NCBI GenBank assembly: GCA_009700485.1
Contig: WLLZ01000001.1
Location: forward strand, 1-56,788
From: Actinomycetota bacterium
Lineage (GTDB): Bacteria > Actinomycetota > Actinomycetes > S36-B12
Length of the DNA stretch: 56,788 bases
Reading direction: 5' to 3'
Positions 42,775 through 50,881 of the stretch are shown one piece after another; within the stretch, counting starts at the first letter, position 1, and every line of letters starts with the position of its first letter. A model generated the notes under the pieces. That model was not told the DNA's origin and searched no databases. It saw nothing but the letters and a program-made list of their open reading frames with translations. The translations under genes and the position numbers were made by a program.

Positions 42775-43678
42775 CGCAAAAATAATCCCGATTCACGGAG
42801 ACGACCCGATCGTCCCGCGCCTTGTTGCAGACCTTGAGCCAGATGTAATGGCGCGACTAATGGAGTTCTGGGAATTCGTGCAGCGAAGGCTCGCCGGAGA
42901 TTATTCAGTTGACGATTTTGGTTTTGATCCTGAGTTCAACGACAAGGTACTGATGGCCTTGGTACGCCCGCTATACAAATCTTGGTTTCGCGTTGAAGCG
43001 TCTGGCCTCGAAAATGTACCGGACCAAACCGGGGCATTGGTGGTGGCGAATCATTCCGGTGTTATCGCCTTTGATGCGGTTATGACACAACTGGCACTCC
43101 TAGATGAGCATCCCGCCCATCGCCACCTACGCATGCTCGGATCAGACCTCGTGTTCCAGAGCCCGTTCCTGGGTGAGATCGCCCGAAAGGCAGGTCACAC
43201 CTTGGCCTGCCATCCCGATGCGGAGCGCCTATTAGGTGATGGCGAGATTGTGGGCGTGTGGCCGGAGGGCTACAAGGGCATTGGCAAACCATTTGCTGAA
43301 CGCTACAAACTGCAGCGTTTCGGCCGCGGCGGTTTTGTGGCAGCGGCACTTCGTACGAAGACCCCAATCATTCCGACCGCCATTGTGGGCGCCGAAGAAA
43401 CGTACCCGATGATCGCGAATGCGACCGTAGTTGCTCGGCTACTTGGTTTGCCGTACTTCCCGATTACACCGACTTTCCCACTACTTGGCCCACTTGGATT
43501 GATCCCACTGCCGAGTAAGTGGTTCATTCACTTTGGTGAACCAATTCACACCGACCAATTTCCAGAAAATGCTGCTGACGACCCGATGCTGGTATTTGAC
43601 TTGACCGATCAGGTTCGCGAGCAAATTCAGCAGACTCTTTATCGACTCCTGATGCAGCGCACTTCGGTGTTCGGCTAG
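42767..43678 (+). CDS. Lysophospholipid/1-acylglycerol-3-phosphate acyltransferase family
   Basis: 303 residues from TTG 42767, overlapping the epimerase end. PlsC motifs: VANHSGVIAFDAV (HX4D), FLGEIARKAGHT (block II) and GVWPEGYKGIGKP (block III). Transfers acyl chains to lysophosphatidate or another acceptor at the membrane. Its companion epimerase and the downstream HAD phosphatase are conserved neighbours, suggesting a shared envelope-lipid role. Its stop overlaps the convergent phosphatase end by four bases. Confidence 0.9.
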   Translation: MPNAKIIPIHGDDPIVPRLVADLEPDVMARLMEFWEFVQRRLAGDYSVDDFGFDPEFNDKVLMALVRPLYKSWFRVEASGLENVPDQTGALVVANHSGVIAFDAVMTQLALLDEHPAHRHLRMLGSDLVFQSPFLGEIARKAGHTLACHPDAERLLGDGEIVGVWPEGYKGIGKPFAERYKLQRFGRGGFVAAALRTKTPIIPTAIVGAEETYPMIANATVVARLLGLPYFPITPTFPLLGPLGLIPLPSKWFIHFGEPIHTDQFPENAADDPMLVFDLTDQVREQIQQTLYRLLMQRTSVFG

Positions 43679-44571
43679 CGCTTGCGCCGGCCTATTGCGT
43701 AACCGATGGCCAAGCCGAACGCAATGCCACCCGCCACTGACAAACCTGGTGCTGAGTACTCCTTGATCTGCGCGCGCCGGCGAAAATCCCGTATCACCCA
43801 ATTATTTTCGCGAGCATGTGCCCGCAGGGTTGAGTCAGGATTAACAGCGACGGGATTGCCCACGGCTGAAAGCATTGGAATGTCATTTGATGAATCCGAG
43901 TATGCGGAGCAGGCGCTGAGGTCTAGGCCTTCGCGGGCCGCGAGAGATCTGATGGCTTCAGATTTTGCCAGGCCGTGCAGCGGGGGCCCGTTTAGCCGGC
44001 CGGTGTATATCCCGTTCTTGACTTCCGAAACCGTGCCTAGTGCACCGGTAAGGCCTAAACGTCGCGCCACCATGGTTGCCAGTTCAACCGGGGTCGCGGT
44101 TACCAGCCAGACTTGCTGCCCAGCATCAAGATGGGCTTGGGCTAGCGCCAGGGACCCGGGGATGAGTTTGTCGACCATGCTCTCGTCGAAGATCGCTTCG
44201 CCGAAAGCATTTAGTTCTTCGACACTTCGTCCTTGCACGAACGAGAGCGCGGCCTCGGTAACCGAAGCTATATCTTCGAGATCCTCGGACCCGCTGACCA
44301 CAAACTTCACTTGCTTGACGGCGAAGCCAGCGATCTCCGGCATCGTGAAATATTTGCGTTTAGCTAAGCCGACGGCAAAGTGGAACACACTCGCCCCGCG
44401 GATGATCGTGTTATCGAGATCGAAGAAGGCAGCGCTGTGCGCCTGCCCGTGCGGGCTAGACGACTCCTTCCCCGCTTTAGCCGATGCCTCGCCGGCACGG
44501 CGATATGCCGAGAGCACATCTAGGTTTCCGGTTTGGGTCGTGGGCGCTGCGGGCAGATCCGGTGCCGTCAT
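43675..44571 (-). CDS. HAD-IB family phosphatase (SerB1-like) with C-terminal anchor
   Basis: 298 residues from the ATG at 44571 (the frame to 44685 has no homology). HAD motif I FFDLDNTIIRG, motif II VTATPVEL, motif III with AKSEAI, motif IV AYSDSSNDIPML. A hydrophobic C-terminus (LSVAGGIAFGLAIGYAIG then RRKR) anchors it. SerB1-type proteins are annotated as phosphoserine phosphatase-like but may act on lipid or sugar phosphates. Divergent from the acyl-CoA synthetase by 56 bases. Confidence 0.88.
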   Translation of the reverse strand: MTAPDLPAAPTTQTGNLDVLSAYRRAGEASAKAGKESSSPHGQAHSAAFFDLDNTIIRGASVFHFAVGLAKRKYFTMPEIAGFAVKQVKFVVSGSEDLEDIASVTEAALSFVQGRSVEELNAFGEAIFDESMVDKLIPGSLALAQAHLDAGQQVWLVTATPVELATMVARRLGLTGALGTVSEVKNGIYTGRLNGPPLHGLAKSEAIRSLAAREGLDLSACSAYSDSSNDIPMLSAVGNPVAVNPDSTLRAHARENNWVIRDFRRRAQIKEYSAPGLSVAGGIAFGLAIGYAIGRRKR

Positions 44572-44627
44572 AGGCTGAGCGTACCTAGGGGAGCGGCTCC
44601 TGCACAGGCATGGAGGGAGGAGTTGGC

Positions 44628-46151
44628 ATGACACCGAACTCCAACGTGGCTGAATTTGTCCGAAATTCGGCACGCAATTACCCAACCCAAGTTGCCGTCA
44701 TTGATGCAGATCGGATCTTGACTTGGGCAGAACTTGATGCGCAGATTGACGCATTCGCGTGCGGTCTAATACAGCGCGGTTTGCACGCGGGTGAACGAGT
44801 AGCTGGTCTTCTTGGTAACTCAGCTGATTTTGTCGTTGCATATTTCGGTATCTTGCGCGCCGGCCTTGTTGCTGTTCCACTCAACCCGGCCTACACGGCG
44901 CCGGAGATCGCGCTACTAATAGCTGATTCGGGTGCGCGACTCTTGCTCGTAGACGAAGGCACTTCGGCTACCGCCAACGCGGCAACGGCGTCACTTGCGG
45001 CCTGCGAAGTGATTGTCTTGGGAAGCAAACCCTGGCTGGAAATCCTCGAAACTGGTTCGCAACTGGTACTCGCCGAGCAAGTCACCCCGACGAATTCACT
45101 AGCCCTTCTGCTTTTTACCGCAGGCACGAGTGGGCGCCCAAAGGGGGCAATGCTCACCCACGGCGCCCTACGTGCGAATGTCGAGATGATTAGGTCATTG
45201 CAGGATCCACCCGCGGTGCAGCACAGTGATGTAGTACTGCTAGTACTGCCAATGTTCCACGTTTACGGGCTCAATGCCGCACTTGGCTTAGCTGCATCGG
45301 CCGGGGCAACTTGCGTAGTACTAGATCGCTTTGACCCGGTCGGTAGCCTTGAAGTCATCACTAAGCACGGGGTCACTACCGTCGCTGGTGCACCCGGCAT
45401 GTATCAGGCCTGGTGTCGGGTACCCGCTGCCCGCGAAGCCCTTGCCGGGGTTCGACTATTCACCAGCGGTGGTTCACCGTTGCCACCTCGAGTATTTGAA
45501 GAGTTTGCCGCGACCATCGGCCAAGAAATCTTTGAAGGCTATGGCATGACCGAAACTGCCCCGGTCGTCGCGACAACTTTGGTCTCGGGCGTGCCCAAGC
45601 CCGGTTCAGTTGGTCGGCCGTTGCCCGGGGTGCAGGTGCGCTTGGTACATGATGAAGGTTCTGACTCTGGGTCCGACGCCGAAGAAGGGGATCCGGGTGA
45701 GATGTGGGTTCGAGGTTCATCGGTATTTAGTGGCTATTGGCCAGATGGGGTTGGCGGGTCCGACGCTGACGGCTGGTTCCGTTCCGGTGACATCGCATTC
45801 TTCGACGCGGATGGGGACCTACATATTGTTGATCGCCGACGTGAAGTGATTTTGGTTAGTGGCTTCAATGTTTATCCACGTGAAATCGAAGTTGCCATTG
45901 ATTCGATGGATGCGGTAGCCGAAGTTGCCGTGATCGGGGTGCCGGATGACGCGACCGGCGAGGCAGTTACGGCGCTCGTGGTTGCAGTGCCGGGTGTGAC
46001 ACTTTCGGTGGGAGATGTGGCTGCGTATTGCGCCGAGCGGCTGGCGCGGTTTAAGTGTCCATCGGTGATTCGAATTGTCGATGCGCTGCCACACTCAGCA
46101 ACCGGCAAGGTGGCTAAAGGCCGACTTCGTGAGGTTTATGGAGATGAGTGA
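44628..46151 (+). CDS. AMP-binding acyl-CoA synthetase
   Basis: 507 residues from ATG 44628, preceded by GGAGGGAGGAG. Adenylation motifs: LLLFTAGTSGRPKGAML (P-loop), PMFHVYGLNA, YGMTETAPV, GWFRSGDIAFFDADG, RRREVILVSGFNVYPREIE (hinge) and C-terminal Lys in HSATGKVAKG. It activates a carboxylic acid, probably a fatty acid, to its CoA thioester through an acyl-AMP. Specific substrate not readable; distinct from the MenE at the window end. Confidence 0.9.
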   Translation: MTPNSNVAEFVRNSARNYPTQVAVIDADRILTWAELDAQIDAFACGLIQRGLHAGERVAGLLGNSADFVVAYFGILRAGLVAVPLNPAYTAPEIALLIADSGARLLLVDEGTSATANAATASLAACEVIVLGSKPWLEILETGSQLVLAEQVTPTNSLALLLFTAGTSGRPKGAMLTHGALRANVEMIRSLQDPPAVQHSDVVLLVLPMFHVYGLNAALGLAASAGATCVVLDRFDPVGSLEVITKHGVTTVAGAPGMYQAWCRVPAAREALAGVRLFTSGGSPLPPRVFEEFAATIGQEIFEGYGMTETAPVVATTLVSGVPKPGSVGRPLPGVQVRLVHDEGSDSGSDAEEGDPGEMWVRGSSVFSGYWPDGVGGSDADGWFRSGDIAFFDADGDLHIVDRRREVILVSGFNVYPREIEVAIDSMDAVAEVAVIGVPDDATGEAVTALVVAVPGVTLSVGDVAAYCAERLARFKCPSVIRIVDALPHSATGKVAKGRLREVYGDE

Positions 46152-46172
46152 CAAGTGCTCACTTGACCCTTC

Positions 46173-46406
46173 ATGAACGTCACAATTGTCGGCAAGCCGG
46201 GCTGTCACCTTTGTGATGAGGCCCGGGTAATCGTTGAGCAGGTGTGCGCGGAGACCGGTGCGACCTGGGATGAAGTGTCAGTGTTGGAGGATGTCGCCCT
46301 CTTTGATTCTTATTGGGAGAAGATCCCGGTGCTGCTCATTGATGGAGCTGTTCACGATTTCTGGAGAGTAGATCCGGAACGGTTGCGCAGAGCCCTATCC
46401 CGATAA
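46173..46406 (+). CDS. Glutaredoxin-like thioredoxin-fold protein
   Basis: 77 residues. CxxC is in KPGCHLCDEARVI, cis-Pro in IPVLLIDG; WRVDPERLRRAL closes the fold. A DUF836-type small redox protein, conserved upstream of rex or hemA in actinomycetes. A CGGACGC-GA-GCGTCCG hairpin (46408-46423) follows its stop. Confidence 0.88.
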   Translation: MNVTIVGKPGCHLCDEARVIVEQVCAETGATWDEVSVLEDVALFDSYWEKIPVLLIDGAVHDFWRVDPERLRRALSR

Positions 46407-46407
46407 T

Positions 46408-46423
46408 CGGACGCGAGCGTCCG
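46408..46423 (+). terminator. Hairpin between the glutaredoxin-like gene and rex
   Basis: CGGACGC-GA-GCGTCCG, a 7-bp GC-rich stem starting two bases after the upstream stop. No T-run follows, so it may be a weak terminator or processing signal. Downstream TTGTGAA (46431-46437) is one half of a Rex-type operator; the other half (TTCACAA) is not conserved. Confidence 0.4.
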
Positions 46424-46504
46424 CTCAACTTTGTGAAGTCGGGAACTAACGCCTAACCTTAGGGCACCTCGTCGAATGCGGCGGGGCTTCCCAGCAGGAG
46501 CAAC

Positions 46505-47215
46505 ATGTCAATCTCCCTCGGCAAAGGTCGGCCCCGTGAGGCCGGTCGTGGTATTCCAGATGCCACGGTAGCCCGGCTACCGGTTTACCACCGCGTGTTG
46601 GTTTCCCTCAGCGAGGCCGGGGTGCAGACGGTTTCCTCCGAGGCACTGGCTGCTAAATGCGGGGTTAGCTCGGCTAAATTTCGCAAAGACCTTTCATATT
46701 TAGGCTCGTACGGAACCCGTGGGGTTGGCTACGACGTCTCGTATTTGACCTACCACATCAGCCGTGAGTTGGGCTCCGCGCAGCCTTGGGGCGTGGTAAT
46801 CGTGGGCATTGGCAATTTAGGTCGGGCGTTGATTTCCTATCGGGGATTTACTTCACGTGGTTTTGCCATCGTGGGCCTAGTCGATAATCATCCTGACGTA
46901 GTAGGCGAAAGCATCACACTTAGTGAGCTCGGCAATCTCGTAGCATTGAAAGTTCGCCCCCTCGTCGAACTCGAGACCATCGTGGGCGCGACCAAAGCCC
47001 AAATCGGGGTGATTGCCACGCCGGCGGATTGTGCCCAAGGGGTATGTGAACGACTCGTTGCCTCCGGGATTCGCAGCATCTTGAATTTCGCGCCTGTGGT
47101 CCTTGAGGTCCCCAACGGAGTTGAAGTACGCAAAGTTGATCTCGCGGTTGAATTGCAGATCCTCGCATTCCACGAGCAACGTCGTGGCTATGAGCCGGAG
47201 GCGATGAACGCATGA
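46505..47215 (+). CDS. rex: Redox-sensing transcriptional repressor Rex
   Basis: 236 residues, ATG 46505 with AGCAGGAG. N-terminal winged helix: RLPVYHRVLVSLSEAGVQTV, KCGVSSAKFRKDLSYLGSYG; Rossmann domain VVIVGIGNLGRALISYRG binds NADH/NAD+. It represses respiratory genes when NADH is low and releases on rising NADH. Usually autoregulated and followed by hemA; here it runs into the SUMT-HemD gene with an ATGA overlap, hemA and hemC being absent. Confidence 0.95.
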   Translation: MSISLGKGRPREAGRGIPDATVARLPVYHRVLVSLSEAGVQTVSSEALAAKCGVSSAKFRKDLSYLGSYGTRGVGYDVSYLTYHISRELGSAQPWGVVIVGIGNLGRALISYRGFTSRGFAIVGLVDNHPDVVGESITLSELGNLVALKVRPLVELETIVGATKAQIGVIATPADCAQGVCERLVASGIRSILNFAPVVLEVPNGVEVRKVDLAVELQILAFHEQRRGYEPEAMNA

Positions 47216-48885
47216 CCAAGCCAAAGAATCCAGTAATACCAAATGAGCCAATCAGTATCAGCCCAGGAGACATTGTGAATACGACTACCAAGGCCCGTAA
47301 AAAGGTGAGCCTCGGTTCGGTAGCGCTTGTCGCAGCTGGCCCGGGTGATCCGGAGTTGCTGACCCTTCGCTCGGCAGCACTTCTGCGCGATGCTGAAGTC
47401 GTCATTGTTGATACTGAAGCGATTGACATAGCTAACGCCCACTCAAATGCCGGTGCCGAAATCATCATCGCGGTTGATCAAGAAGGTGCGCCCCTAGATC
47501 AGGTGGAGCGGGCCAAATTAATCGTGAATGCTGCGCGAGATGGCAAGCGCACCGTACGACTCATCGCTGGCGACCCGGTCGTCGACGGCACGTTACTTCA
47601 TGAGGCGGCGGCGCTACGTAAAGCCAAGGTGCCTTTTGAGGTTGCCCCGGGAGTCAGCGAAGTTACCGGAATCCCGGCTTATGCCGGATTTGGATTAACC
47701 GGTGGCCGCACTCGGCAATTTCGCGTGGTCGACGCTGACGATGCCGACTTGGATTGGGCTGACCTTGTCAACCCGCGCATCACCTTGGTGGTACTCAATG
47801 GCGCAGACAAAGTTGCTGAAATTGCAGCGATGCTGGTGCAGGCCGGTGCCGATCCGCAGACTCATATCGCGGTAACCCGAAGGGGCACCACGGTTGATCA
47901 GCGAACAATTGCCAGCACTTTGTCCGAGATTGGCAATATCTCAAAACTGATGAAACTCGCTGGTGTTGGCATCGTGGTCGTCGGCGATGTCGTGGCACAG
48001 CGCGAGAAATTGGATTGGTTCGAGGTTAAGTCGCTTTTTGGCTGGCGTGTGTTGATCCCACGTACCCAAGACACCACCGGTTCGATCATGTCGCTGCTGC
48101 GCGGGCATGGGGCGGTACCCATGGAGGTGCCGACGATTTCGGTCGAGCCGCCGCGGACCCCGCAGCAAATTGACCGGGCAATCCACGGCCTAGTTTCCGG
48201 TCGTTACGAGTGGATTGGTTTTACTTCGGTAAACGCGGTACGAGCTATCCGCGAAAAACTAGATGAGTACGGCCTTGATGCGCGGTCGTTCGCGGGCCTG
48301 AAAGTAGCGGCGGTTGGTGACAGCACGGTGGCCTCGCTAATCGAATTCGGCGTACGCCCGGATTTAGTCCCGGTTGGCGACCAGTCAACCAGGGCTTTGC
48401 TTGAAGACTGGCCGATATACGACTCATTGACCGATCCAATTAACCGGGTCTTCCTGCCCCGCGCCGATATTGCAACCGACACTTTGGCTGCTGGTTTGGC
48501 TGAACTTGGCTGGGAGGTCGAAGACATCACGGCTTATCGCACCGTGCGGGCAGCACCACCGCCCGCCGAGGTGCGCGAAGCCATCAAGACCGGTGGTTTC
48601 GACGCCGTCCTATTTACCTCTAGCAGCACGGTGCGCAACCTCGTTGGCATCGCGGGCAAGCCACATCACACCACAATCGTGGCGTGCATCGGCCCGCAGA
48701 CCGCTAAGGCTGCGCAGGAGCACGGCCTGCGAGTTGACGTACTCGCCGGCACCAGCACCTTGCACGGGTTGGTCGCGGCGGTTGCGGCTCATGGAGAGGT
48801 TCTGCGCCAAGCGGCTCTCGAATCCGGTGAAGGCAGTTGGCGCCCGAGTCGGCGTCGCACCGCTGCACGCCGCAAAGTCACGTAA
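47212..48885 (+). CDS. Uroporphyrinogen-III methyltransferase/synthase fusion
   Basis: 557 residues; ATG overlaps the rex stop (GTG 47274 is another candidate). The N-terminal half (about 22-270) is a SUMT/CobA domain: LVAAGPGDPELLTLRSAALL, RLIAGDPVVDGT, VAPGVSEVTGIPAYAGFGLT. The C-terminal half (about 280-530) is HemD: VLIPRTQDTTGSIMSLLR, FTSVNAVRAIRE, VAAVGDSTVASL, DAVLFTSSSTVRNLV. It is the usual actinobacterial fusion, which would cyclise hydroxymethylbilane and start siroheme synthesis. Neighbouring hemA, hemC, hemB and hemL are missing, so its substrate supply is unclear. Confidence 0.92.
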   Translation: MTKPKNPVIPNEPISISPGDIVNTTTKARKKVSLGSVALVAAGPGDPELLTLRSAALLRDAEVVIVDTEAIDIANAHSNAGAEIIIAVDQEGAPLDQVERAKLIVNAARDGKRTVRLIAGDPVVDGTLLHEAAALRKAKVPFEVAPGVSEVTGIPAYAGFGLTGGRTRQFRVVDADDADLDWADLVNPRITLVVLNGADKVAEIAAMLVQAGADPQTHIAVTRRGTTVDQRTIASTLSEIGNISKLMKLAGVGIVVVGDVVAQREKLDWFEVKSLFGWRVLIPRTQDTTGSIMSLLRGHGAVPMEVPTISVEPPRTPQQIDRAIHGLVSGRYEWIGFTSVNAVRAIREKLDEYGLDARSFAGLKVAAVGDSTVASLIEFGVRPDLVPVGDQSTRALLEDWPIYDSLTDPINRVFLPRADIATDTLAAGLAELGWEVEDITAYRTVRAAPPPAEVREAIKTGGFDAVLFTSSSTVRNLVGIAGKPHHTTIVACIGPQTAKAAQEHGLRVDVLAGTSTLHGLVAAVAAHGEVLRQAALESGEGSWRPSRRRTAARRKVT

Positions 48886-48891
48886 CTTAGA

Positions 48892-49548
48892 GTGGCTCGT
48901 ATGAGTGGTGATGAGCGAACTGTTGTACATCTGCTCCGGCATGGCGAGGTATTCAACCCAGACGGTGTCCTCTATGGCCGCCTTCCAGGTTATGTCCTTT
49001 CTGATCTTGGGCAGGTGATGGCAACGCGTGCGGCAGCGGCCTTGGCCAACAACGACGTTACCGCTGTTATCGCATCGCCGATGGAGCGGGCTCAGCAAAC
49101 CGCGCAGCCCATTGCGGCAAAGCACGGATTAACTATTCAAACCGAGCCATTGCTGATTGAAGCTGACAATATCTTTGAGGGTCAGCGGGTTAGCGTCGGT
49201 GACGGAGTGTTGAAACAGCCAAAGACGTGGCGCCACCTCTGGAACCCATTTCGTCCATCCTGGGGTGAGCCATATGACGAAGTGGCCTCGCGAATGACGG
49301 CTGCGGTTCATGCGGCACGTGATCAAGTTCGCGGCCACGAAGCGGTTTTGGTCAGCCATCAATTGCCTATTTGGGTGGCACGCCTAGCTGCCGAAGACCG
49401 CCGGCTTTGGCATGACCCGCGTAGCCGGCAGTGCACACTTGCTTCACTAACTTCGTTGACGTATGAAAATGACGACCTGGTAGCAATCACCTATACCGAG
49501 CCCTCACGTGATCTTCTGGCGAAGGCCAGCAAGGTCGCCGGCGCATAG
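48892..49548 (+). CDS. Histidine phosphatase (phosphoglycerate mutase-like)
   Basis: 218 residues from GTG 48892; ATG 48901 is also possible. Motifs LLRHGEVFNPDGVLYGRLPG (RHG), ASPMERAQQTAQP and VLVSHQLPIW form the branch-2-type active site. Matches Rv0525-type proteins next to the cytochrome c assembly genes. Substrate unknown. It begins six bases after the hemD stop, where relatives have hemB and hemL. Confidence 0.88.
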   Translation: MARMSGDERTVVHLLRHGEVFNPDGVLYGRLPGYVLSDLGQVMATRAAAALANNDVTAVIASPMERAQQTAQPIAAKHGLTIQTEPLLIEADNIFEGQRVSVGDGVLKQPKTWRHLWNPFRPSWGEPYDEVASRMTAAVHAARDQVRGHEAVLVSHQLPIWVARLAAEDRRLWHDPRSRQCTLASLTSLTYENDDLVAITYTEPSRDLLAKASKVAGA

Positions 49549-49553
49549 CTGCC

Positions 49554-50147
49554 ATGATGCACCGCAGCATTCTCCGATTAGTGTTGCCGCTCATCGCCGG
49601 AAGCACGCTGTTCTTAATCACCGCATGCGGTAGTGGCGAGCCGGCTTCACCCGCCGGAGTTGATGCCGGGTTCGTGGCCGGCGATGGTTCGATCGTGGTT
49701 TTGCCCGTAGCTGGGCGGCAGCCAGCACCTGCACTTATCGGCCCCACCCTTGAGGGCGGCACTTTTGACCTGGGCATGGTTAAAGGTCAGGTGGTAGTAC
49801 TAAATGTTTGGGCGTCCTGGTGTGCACCATGTCGAGCCGAAGCCCCGGCCCTCGAAGCTGCCTGGTTGAAGTTTGCTGGCAAAGATGTTCAATTCATCGG
49901 GCTCAATACCCGGGATTCACCGAAGTCTGCAGAGGCATTCGTCAATCGGTTCAAGGTGACGTATCCCAGCCTCATCGACACCGATGGGCAATTGCAATTG
50001 TTGTTTCGCGACACCTTGCCACCGCAAGCAATTCCGTCGACCCTGATCATCGATAGGCAAGGCCGAGTGGCGGCGCGCGCGCTCGGCACGGTAAGTGAGT
50101 CATCCCTTCGCGCCCTGATCGAGCCACTCTTGGAAGAGCAGCCGTGA
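49554..50147 (+). CDS. TlpA/ResA-like thioredoxin lipoprotein
   Basis: 197 residues, ATG 49554 (second ATG adjacent). Signal peptide with lipobox LITAC, lipidated Cys25. Thioredoxin fold: VVLNVWASWCAPCRAEAP with Cys90/Cys93 and cis-Pro in PPQAIPSTLIID. Outside the membrane it reduces apocytochrome c haem-binding cysteines, receiving electrons from CcdA encoded next (overlap of four bases). First of the ccdA-resB-ccsB group. Confidence 0.93.
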   Translation: MMHRSILRLVLPLIAGSTLFLITACGSGEPASPAGVDAGFVAGDGSIVVLPVAGRQPAPALIGPTLEGGTFDLGMVKGQVVVLNVWASWCAPCRAEAPALEAAWLKFAGKDVQFIGLNTRDSPKSAEAFVNRFKVTYPSLIDTDGQLQLLFRDTLPPQAIPSTLIIDRQGRVAARALGTVSESSLRALIEPLLEEQP

Positions 50148-50881
50148 TCGGTGACCTGATGGCGAGTGGGTCTCTCCTATTTGCTTTTCCGGTGGCCTTT
50201 GCCGCGGGCCTTATAGCGTTCCTTAGCCCCTGCGTGCTGCCTTTGGCCCCCGGGTACGTGTCGTATATGACCGGCTTGACCGGGGCCGAACTGGCCGATG
50301 GACGCAAGAGTCGCATGCTGCTGGGCAGTGTGCTTTTCGTGCTCGGCTTTAGTGTGGTTTTTGTTTCCTTTGGAGCATTCTTCGGCGGCGTAGGTTCGGT
50401 CCTCCTGCAATATCAAGATGTCATTACCCGGGTGCTTGGGGTTGTGGTCATCATCATGGGGCTGGCTTTTATGGGTTTGATCCCAGGGTTACAACGCGAG
50501 TGGCGTATTCACCGACTGCCAAACTGGGGGGTTGCTGGTGCACCCATCCTTGGGGTGTTGTTCGGTTTGGGCTGGACCCCATGTATAGGTCCAACCCTCG
50601 CTGCAGTGCAGACCCTCGCCTTCACCGAAGCCAGCGCCCTGCGCGGCGCCTTGCTTTCATTTGTCTACTGCCTTGGCCTCGGGGTGCCTTTCGTTTTACT
50701 CGCTGTGCTGTTCAACCGAACCGCTCGCGGACTGGCTTGGGTCAAAGGTCACTACTTGTTGGTGATGCGTATCGGTGGGGGCATGTTAGTTATTGTCGGG
50801 GTGCTTCTGGTGACAGGAGCCTGGACAGATTTCACGATTTGGCTCCGCACTTCGGTACCAACTTTTGAGACGGTGCTCTAG
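50144..50881 (+). CDS. ccdA: Thiol-disulfide interchange membrane protein CcdA
   Basis: 245 residues from GTG 50144. Six membrane helices with redox Cys in FLSPCVLPLAPGYVSYM and GWTPCIGPTLAAVQT, the CcdA Pro-Cys signature pair. It moves electrons from cytosolic thioredoxin to the TlpA/ResA-like lipoprotein. Abuts resB with no gap. Confidence 0.95.
   Translation: MIGDLMASGSLLFAFPVAFAAGLIAFLSPCVLPLAPGYVSYMTGLTGAELADGRKSRMLLGSVLFVLGFSVVFVSFGAFFGGVGSVLLQYQDVITRVLGVVVIIMGLAFMGLIPGLQREWRIHRLPNWGVAGAPILGVLFGLGWTPCIGPTLAAVQTLAFTEASALRGALLSFVYCLGLGVPFVLLAVLFNRTARGLAWVKGHYLLVMRIGGGMLVIVGVLLVTGAWTDFTIWLRTSVPTFETVL

Noticed and set aside
43706..44578. 290-residue plus-strand ORF opposite the HAD phosphatase
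   Set aside because: Fully antisense to a gene with all HAD motifs; Ser/Arg/Pro-rich composition typical of shadow frames.
46431..46448. Full Rex operator upstream of rex
   Set aside because: Only the TTGTGAA half-site is present; the right half reads GGAACTA, so the dyad is not supported.
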